From the NCBI GenBank assembly GCA_902805985.1, contig CADCUW010000575.1, positions 1 through 10,280 on the forward strand: 10,280 bases of DNA, given 5' to 3'. This document shows, piece after piece, positions 5,864-10,280 of the stretch (position 1 is its first letter; each line of letters begins with the position of its first letter). The translations under genes and the position numbers were made by a program. The notes beneath the pieces are model-generated. The model saw only the letters and a list, made by a program, of their open reading frames with translations. It was not told where the DNA came from and searched no databases. This DNA is from an uncultured Rubrobacteraceae bacterium (lineage in GTDB: Bacteria; Actinomycetota; Rubrobacteria; Rubrobacterales; Rubrobacteraceae).

Positions 5864-7314
5864 TCACGACCAAGGACTACCCCATGTACGTGGCGGGAAG
5901 GTGGACGGACTCTGAGTCCGAAGCCCGCATGGACGCGACGAGCCCCGCCACGGGGGAGAAGATCGGGTCCGTCCCCCAGGGCACCCGCGGGGACGTCAGG
6001 CGCGCCATAAGGGCCGCGAACGACGCCTGGGGCACGTGGGCAGCCCTCTCGGCCTTCGAGCGGGCTGCGGCGATGGGGCGCGTCGCGGAGATCATCGAGG
6101 AGCGTCGCGAAGATCTGGCCCGGACCCTTACCCTGGATCAGGGCAAGCCCCTGGAGGCCGAGGCCTACGACGAGGTGGACGAGCTCGTCGAGTACTTCAC
6201 TATGGCCGCCGCTGAGACCACGCGCCTCGAAGGCTCCATGCCGCCCTCCGTACACGCGGATAAGCGGGTCCTACTCTACAGGGTCCCGCGCGGGGTCGTC
6301 GGCGTCATCAGCCCCTGGAACTGGCCATACACCATGCCGGCCGAGATGATCGCCCCGGCCCTGGCCTCGGGAAACGCTGTCGTCTGGGTGCCGGCACCCT
6401 CGACGTCAGTGTGCGCCGTGAAGCTGGCCGAGTGCATCGTGGACGCCGAATTGCCCGCCGGCGTCTTCAACATGGTCTGCGGCCCCGGGGCCGAGGTTGG
6501 GGACGAGGTAGCGGCCAACCCAGGCACCCAGGCCGTCGGCTTTATAGGGTCCATCGAGACCGGGCAGAAGGTGGCGGCCCGCGCCGCGGGCAAGGCGCTC
6601 CTCTTGGAGATGGGCGGCAACGGGCCGATGGTGATCCTCGACGACGCCGACCTCGACGTCGCCGCCGAAGAGAGCCTGACCTCGGCCTTCCTGGGTGCCG
6701 GCCAGAGCTGCACCGCAGGCGAACGCTTCCTGGTGCACGAGCGGGTCTACGACGCCTACCTCGAAGAGCTGGGGCGTGCTATGGAGCGCGGGATCAAGCT
6801 CGGCGACCCCTTCGACCCGACGACCACCCTCGGCCCGCTCAACAACGAGCCGACCGCCCGCAAGATGGACGGGCACATCACCGACGCGCTAGAGGGCGGC
6901 GCCGACCTGATCTCCGGCGGCTCCCGCGCTCCCGGCTTCCCCACGGACCTCTACTACCAACCGACGGTGCTGGGCAACGTCGGTACCGGGATGCGCGTCT
7001 CGGAGGAGGAGACCTTCGGCCCGATAATCCCCGCGACCATAATCCGCGACGAGGGGGAGGCGATACGGACGATCAACTCCTCCCCCTACGGCCTGCTCTC
7101 CGCCGTCTTCACGCGAGACCTGAGGCGCGGCTTGCGCTTCGCCGAGGCGGTGCGGACCGGCTGGGTCAACATAAACGCCTCCTCGAACCACTGGGAGAGC
7201 CACCTCCCGTTCGGCGGCAGGGCCGGGTCCATGTCCGGCGTGGGGCGCGTCGGAGGGCGCTACGCGATGGAGACCTTCACCGAGTTCAAGACCGTCATCA
7301 TGAACCTGGGCTGA
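5860..7314 (+). CDS. Aldehyde dehydrogenase, probably betaine aldehyde dehydrogenase
   Basis: A 484-residue NAD(P)-dependent aldehyde dehydrogenase, normal family length, cytosolic. The catalytic residues are Asn154 (SPWNWPY), Glu250 (LLEMGGNGP) and Cys284 (GAGQSCTAGERF). The cofactor-loop motif FIGSIETG is at 228-235. An oddity is VVWVPAP (174-180): the near-universal Lys of the Lys-Pro-Ser/Ala motif that contacts the cofactor ribose is Val177. The start codon overlaps the stop of the choline oxidase gene by 4 bases (ATGA), which signals translational coupling, and AAAGGAA (5844-5850) serves as ribosome binding site. The partner gene makes betaine aldehyde oxidation the likely role. Because choline oxidase can perform that step itself, this enzyme may scavenge released aldehyde, or use another aldehyde such as one from the hydrolase product. 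Family certain, substrate inferred. Confidence 0.9.
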   Translation: MITTKDYPMYVAGRWTDSESEARMDATSPATGEKIGSVPQGTRGDVRRAIRAANDAWGTWAALSAFERAAAMGRVAEIIEERREDLARTLTLDQGKPLEAEAYDEVDELVEYFTMAAAETTRLEGSMPPSVHADKRVLLYRVPRGVVGVISPWNWPYTMPAEMIAPALASGNAVVWVPAPSTSVCAVKLAECIVDAELPAGVFNMVCGPGAEVGDEVAANPGTQAVGFIGSIETGQKVAARAAGKALLLEMGGNGPMVILDDADLDVAAEESLTSAFLGAGQSCTAGERFLVHERVYDAYLEELGRAMERGIKLGDPFDPTTTLGPLNNEPTARKMDGHITDALEGGADLISGGSRAPGFPTDLYYQPTVLGNVGTGMRVSEEETFGPIIPATIIRDEGEAIRTINSSPYGLLSAVFTRDLRRGLRFAEAVRTGWVNINASSNHWESHLPFGGRAGSMSGVGRVGGRYAMETFTEFKTVIMNLG

Positions 7315-7363
7315 CGTGAAACGGGACGCCCCAACGCGCCGCCGCGACGGGGAGGCCCCCGCC

Positions 7364-7392
7364 TTGACTCCGATGCGGACGTATGTTACTAG
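7364..7392 (+). promoter_or_regulatory. Probable promoter of the dimethylglycine oxidase gene
   Basis: TTGACT (7364-7369), a 17-base spacer and TACTAG (7387-7392), preceded by TG (7384-7385) as in an extended -10, lie in the 204-base gap after the aldehyde dehydrogenase. The predicted start near 7399 leaves a leader of about 120 bases. A short inverted repeat TGCGC-GAT-GCGCA (7413-7425) lies just downstream, where an operator could sit. Dimethylglycine oxidase may thus be controlled separately from the upstream operon. Confidence 0.45.
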
Positions 7393-7518
7393 TGCCGCGT
7401 ATAGGAATAGAGTGCGCGATGCGCAACAGGACGGCTTGCGAAGGTGTCCGATCCGCGGAGGGTCGTGGCGGGTTCTCCGCAGGCCACGCGGGGCGGCGGA
7501 GTGGACGGAGGGTTAGCG

Positions 7519-9966
7519 GTGGAAGACAGGGCGGGCGTCGTGGTCATCGGGGCCGGCATCGTCGGGTGCAGCGCCGCGGCGCATCTGGCGGGGCTCGGGT
7601 GGCGGGACGTGGTCGTCCTGGATCAGGGCCCGCTTTTCGAGGCGGGCGGCTCGACCTCGCACGCCCCGGGGCTCGTCTTCCAGACCAACCCGTCCAAGAC
7701 GATGACGCAACTCGCGGCCTACGGCGTGAAACGGTACTCGGAGCTGGAGTCGGACGGCAAACCCTGCTTCTATTCGGTGGGGAGCATCGAGGTCGCGACG
7801 ACGCCGGAGCGCTGGACGGACCTGAAGCGGAAGCACGGGATAGCGACCTCATGGGGGGTGGAGTCCGCGTTGCTCTCGCCCGGGGAGTGCGCCGAGAAGA
7901 GCCCGCTCCTGGACCCGAAGGAGGTCCTGGGCGGCTTCTACGTCCCCTCCGACGGGCTCGCCAAGGGCGTGAGGGTGAGCGAGGCGATGGCCCGGGAGGC
8001 CCAGGGCCTGGGTGCTGTGTTCTACGGCGAGACCGAGGTGACCGGCATAGAGGTCAGGGACGGGCGCGTCCGGGCGGTCGAGACCTCGCGCGGCCGCATA
8101 GAGACCGAGTATGTTTTGAGCTGCGCCGGGATGTGGGGGCCGCGGATCGGGAGGATGGCCGGGGCCTTCGTGCCGCTCCTGACGCCGATGCAGCACCAGT
8201 ACGCCTGGACCACGCCGGTGCCGGGACTCGAAGCGGAGTCAGAAGAGTCGGACCACGTGATACTGCGCCACCAGGACAACGCCATGTACTTCCGCCAGCA
8301 CGGGGGGCGGTACGGGATCGGCTCCTACAAGCACCGCTCGATGCCCGTAACGCCGGACGAGATCCCGCGTAAGCACGCCCCGGATGGGGAGATGCCCTCG
8401 CTCATGCCTTTCACGCCGGAGGACTTCGAGGGGCCGTGGGAGGAGTCGCGGAGGCTGATGCCCGCGCTGGGCGGTGCGGAGATAGAGCGGGGCATAAACG
8501 GGCTCTTCTCCTTCACGCCCGACGGCGGGTCGCTGCTCGGCGAGTCGAAGGAGGTGCGGGGCTTCTGGATGGCGGAGGCCGTGTGGGTAACCCACGCGGC
8601 GGGCGCGGCGAGGATGATCGCCGAGTGGATGACCGACGGCGCCCCGAGCATCGACCCCGCCGGGGTCGATGTCCACCGCTTCGACGAGTTCCAGAAGAGC
8701 CCCTCCTACGTGCTCGCGCGAAGCTCGCAGGCCTTCCAGGAAGTCTACGACATCATCCACCCCCAGCAGCCCATGGAGGAGCCGCGCCCACTCAGGACGA
8801 GCCCGTTCTACCCGCGCCAGCGGGAGCTCGGCGCGTACTTTCTCGAGGCCTCCGGCTGGGAGCGCCCTCAGTGGTACGGGGCAAACGAGGCGCTGCTCGC
8901 CGACTACGACGTCCCCGAGATGGGGGAGTGGGCGGGACGCTACTGGTCGCCCATCGTCGGGGCCGAGCACCTCGCAACCCGCGAGAGGGTCGCCCTCTTC
9001 GACATGGCCTCGCTCAAGAAGGCCGAGGTTACGGGCCCCGGGGCGCTTGAGTTCCTCCAGGGGCTCAACACCAACCAGCTCGACAAGCCCGTGGGGAGTG
9101 TCACCTATACGCTGATGCTCGACGGGAAGGCCGGTGTCAGGAGCGACATCACCGTCGCCCGGCTCGGGGAGAGCCACTTCCAGCTAGGCCTCAACGGGCC
9201 GCGGGACATCGAGTGGATGGAACGGCACCTGCCGTCCGACGGCTCCGTGCAGGTGCGGGACATCTCTGGCGGGACCTGCTGCGTCGGGCTCTGGGGACCG
9301 CAGGCTAGGGAGCTCTTGCAGGAGCTCAGCCCCGACGACCTCTCCAATGAGGCGTTCGGGTTCTTCAAGGCCAGGCGCATCTACGTCGGCGAGGTGCCGG
9401 TCGTGGCATTGCGGGTCTCCTACGTCGGCGAGCTCGGGTGGGAGCTCTACGCCTCGGCGGACCTCGGCCTCAGGCTCTGGGACCTTTTGTACGAGGCGGG
9501 GCGTCCCCTCGGTGTGATCGCCGGCGGCCGGGGGGCTTTCTCGGGCCTCAGGCTGGAGAAGGGCTACCGGTCGTGGGGCGCCGACATGACCTCCGAGCAC
9601 GACCCCTACGAGGCCGGTCTCGGCTTCGCGGTCAAGTCGGAGAAGGGCGACTTCGTTGGCAGGGAGGCGCTGCTGCGGCGCCTGGAGGAAGGGCCGCGCC
9701 GCAAGCTCACCTGCCTGCTACTCGACGACCCCGGGGTGGTGGTCATGGGCGGCGAGCCCGTCCTATTCGACGGCACGCCCGTCGGCTACGTCACCAGCGC
9801 GGCCTACGGTTACTCCATCGGGCAGAGCATCGCCTACGCCTGGCTGCCGCCGGAACTCTCGGAGGAGGGCCAGAAGGTCGAGGTCGCGTACTTCGGCAGG
9901 CGCCACGCGGCGACGGTCGCCGAGGAGCCCCTCTTCGACCCGGCGATGAAGCGGATGCGGGGCTGA
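7519..9966 (+). CDS. dmg: Dimethylglycine oxidase (FAD domain plus folate-binding GcvT domain)
   Basis: An 815-residue two-domain enzyme that demethylates N,N-dimethylglycine to sarcosine. FAD passes electrons to O2, and the released carbon is captured by tetrahydrofolate as 5,10-methylene-THF. The N-terminal half is a DAO-type flavin domain: VVIGAGIVGCSAAAHLA (8-24) binds FAD, and His48 in GGSTSHAPGL is the family's covalent FAD site. His225 (PMQHQY) and Tyr256 (AMYFRQH) match the substrate-site His225 and Tyr259 of Arthrobacter dimethylglycine oxidase. The C-terminal half from about 425 is a GcvT-like aminomethyltransferase domain. Asp542 (GVRSDITVARL) matches the folate-site Asp552. Length is close to the about 830-residue Arthrobacter enzyme. 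GTG 7519 is preferred because GGAGGG (7507-7512) lies 6 bases upstream and the protein then starts at the same point as its relatives. GTGs at 7444 and 7501 would add 25 or 6 unmatched residues. Sarcosine dehydrogenase is less likely given these motifs. Confidence 0.93.
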   Translation: MEDRAGVVVIGAGIVGCSAAAHLAGLGWRDVVVLDQGPLFEAGGSTSHAPGLVFQTNPSKTMTQLAAYGVKRYSELESDGKPCFYSVGSIEVATTPERWTDLKRKHGIATSWGVESALLSPGECAEKSPLLDPKEVLGGFYVPSDGLAKGVRVSEAMAREAQGLGAVFYGETEVTGIEVRDGRVRAVETSRGRIETEYVLSCAGMWGPRIGRMAGAFVPLLTPMQHQYAWTTPVPGLEAESEESDHVILRHQDNAMYFRQHGGRYGIGSYKHRSMPVTPDEIPRKHAPDGEMPSLMPFTPEDFEGPWEESRRLMPALGGAEIERGINGLFSFTPDGGSLLGESKEVRGFWMAEAVWVTHAAGAARMIAEWMTDGAPSIDPAGVDVHRFDEFQKSPSYVLARSSQAFQEVYDIIHPQQPMEEPRPLRTSPFYPRQRELGAYFLEASGWERPQWYGANEALLADYDVPEMGEWAGRYWSPIVGAEHLATRERVALFDMASLKKAEVTGPGALEFLQGLNTNQLDKPVGSVTYTLMLDGKAGVRSDITVARLGESHFQLGLNGPRDIEWMERHLPSDGSVQVRDISGGTCCVGLWGPQARELLQELSPDDLSNEAFGFFKARRIYVGEVPVVALRVSYVGELGWELYASADLGLRLWDLLYEAGRPLGVIAGGRGAFSGLRLEKGYRSWGADMTSEHDPYEAGLGFAVKSEKGDFVGREALLRRLEEGPRRKLTCLLLDDPGVVVMGGEPVLFDGTPVGYVTSAAYGYSIGQSIAYAWLPPELSEEGQKVEVAYFGRRHAATVAEEPLFDPAMKRMRG

Positions 9967-9973
9967 GGGAGGC

Positions 9974-10018
9974 ATGTTGGAGGCGCACAGGGAGGCGTGG
10001 ATGCGACGAAGTAGTTGA
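9974..10018 (+). other. Mini-ORF in the spacer, doubtful leader peptide
   Basis: A 14-codon frame (MLEAHREAWMRRSS) with an internal ATG at 10001 that has GGAGG (9991-9995) 5 bases upstream. It is too short to judge. The spacing suits a coupling peptide between the two genes, but chance is as likely. Confidence 0.15.
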
Positions 10019-10043
10019 GACCCAACAGGTGAGAAGCGCACGG

Positions 10044-10063
10044 GCGGCCCTCGACGGGGCCGC
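10044..10063 (+). promoter_or_regulatory. GC-rich hairpin before the GcvT-like gene
   Basis: GCGGCCC (10044-10050) and GGGCCGC (10057-10063) form a perfect 7-bp stem around TCGACG, ending 12 bases before the AAGGAG ribosome binding site of the next gene. There is no T-run, so it is not a classical terminator. It may mark a processing site or lower read-through between the genes. TGTTGG (9975-9980) and CCAACA (10022-10027) could also pair across the spacer. Confidence 0.35.
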
Positions 10064-10090
10064 GGAGAAAAGCGAAAGGAGAGATCCGCT

Positions 10091-10280
10091 ATGGCGGTAA
10101 ACGACAACCCGGGTATCCTGCAGTACACGAGGTTATTCAAGTCCCCGTACTTCTACGGCTCGCGCCAGCACGGGGTCCAGAAGTACAGCGTCTACAACCA
10201 CCACTACCACCCGCGCTACTACAGGGACCCGGTCGAGGAGTACTGGCAGCTCCTCGAGGGTGTGACGATGTGGGACGTCG
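10091..10280 (+). CDS. GcvT/DmdA-like folate-dependent enzyme, 3' end outside window
   Basis: Sixty-three N-terminal residues are visible. ATG 10091 has AAGGAG (10076-10081) 9 bases upstream. The stretch from SPYFYGSRQHGVQKYSVYNH (18-37) through DPVEEYWQLLEGVTMWDV (46-63) matches the start of stand-alone GcvT-family enzymes. There an N-terminal segment of the form 'S-x-Y-x-V-Y-N' is followed by 'EEDYWHL-x-x-x-V-x-x-WDV', as in the DmdA/aminomethyltransferase group. Such enzymes move a methyl or methylene group from a substrate to tetrahydrofolate. Placed after dimethylglycine oxidase in a choline cluster, it is a candidate for demethylating glycine betaine to dimethylglycine. Sarcosine, dimethylsulfoniopropionate or another methylated compound is also possible. 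The catalytic region is not in the window, so family is likely but substrate open. Confidence 0.8.
   Translation, partial: MAVNDNPGILQYTRLFKSPYFYGSRQHGVQKYSVYNHHYHPRYYRDPVEEYWQLLEGVTMWDV

Noticed and set aside
7316..7516. Small ORF between aldehyde dehydrogenase and dimethylglycine oxidase
   Set aside because: It spans the predicted promoter, lacks a ribosome binding site and shows no family resemblance.
7444..7518. Longer N-terminus for dimethylglycine oxidase
   Set aside because: The extra residues are low-complexity and do not match the family; GTG 7519 has a strong ribosome binding site 6 bases upstream.
9967..10090. Glycine or tetrahydrofolate riboswitch before the GcvT-like gene
   Set aside because: The position is suggestive, but none of the conserved core bases I know for these classes is present; only simple hairpins are seen.
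1..10280. CRISPR array, insertion sequence or attachment site
   Set aside because: No regularly spaced direct repeats, transposase or terminal inverted repeats were seen; the only mobile element is the intein.

Overview
This is a high-GC window whose codons end mostly in G or C and use AGG freely for arginine. Shine-Dalgarno sites are strong and GTG starts occur. The choline and dimethylglycine oxidases resemble those of Arthrobacter. Together this suggests an actinobacterium, and a Rubrobacter-like lineage would fit, but no rRNA or other marker is present to prove it. All convincing genes lie on the + strand.

Region 1 (1-1250) is the 3' part of folE (GTP cyclohydrolase I), interrupted by an in-frame intein. 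The window opens inside the intein, which carries both LAGLIDADG homing-endonuclease motifs and ends in His-Asn just before the first C-extein residue. That residue is the zinc-binding Cys of FolE. Region 2 (1251-2230) is a short spacer and an IclR-family regulator. Region 3 (2231-2837) is a 607-base stretch without a recognised gene. It holds hairpins after the IclR gene, an AT-richer promoter with nested inverted repeats (2443-2481), a possible small unrecognised ORF (to 2785) and a perfect GC palindrome (2757-2772) ahead of a strong ribosome binding site.

Region 4 (2838-7314) is a tightly packed three-gene operon: a sulfatase/alkaline-phosphatase-superfamily hydrolase, a choline oxidase-like GMC flavoprotein (2-base gap) and an aldehyde dehydrogenase (4-base overlap). 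Region 5 (7315-9966) is a spacer with its own promoter-like sequence, then a two-domain dimethylglycine oxidase. Region 6 (9967-10280) is a 124-base spacer with a hairpin, then the start of a GcvT/DmdA-like folate-dependent enzyme cut by the window end.

The cluster reads as a choline/glycine betaine catabolic locus. The hydrolase may release a choline-like alcohol from an ester. The GMC oxidase and aldehyde dehydrogenase would take choline to glycine betaine. The cut GcvT-like enzyme is a candidate for the betaine-to-dimethylglycine step. Dimethylglycine oxidase then gives sarcosine, passing one-carbon units to tetrahydrofolate. The IclR protein is the obvious candidate regulator. The most unusual points are the FolE intein placed at a zinc ligand, a hydrolase with Thr where sulfatases have the formylglycine Cys, and the nested palindrome over the operon promoter.
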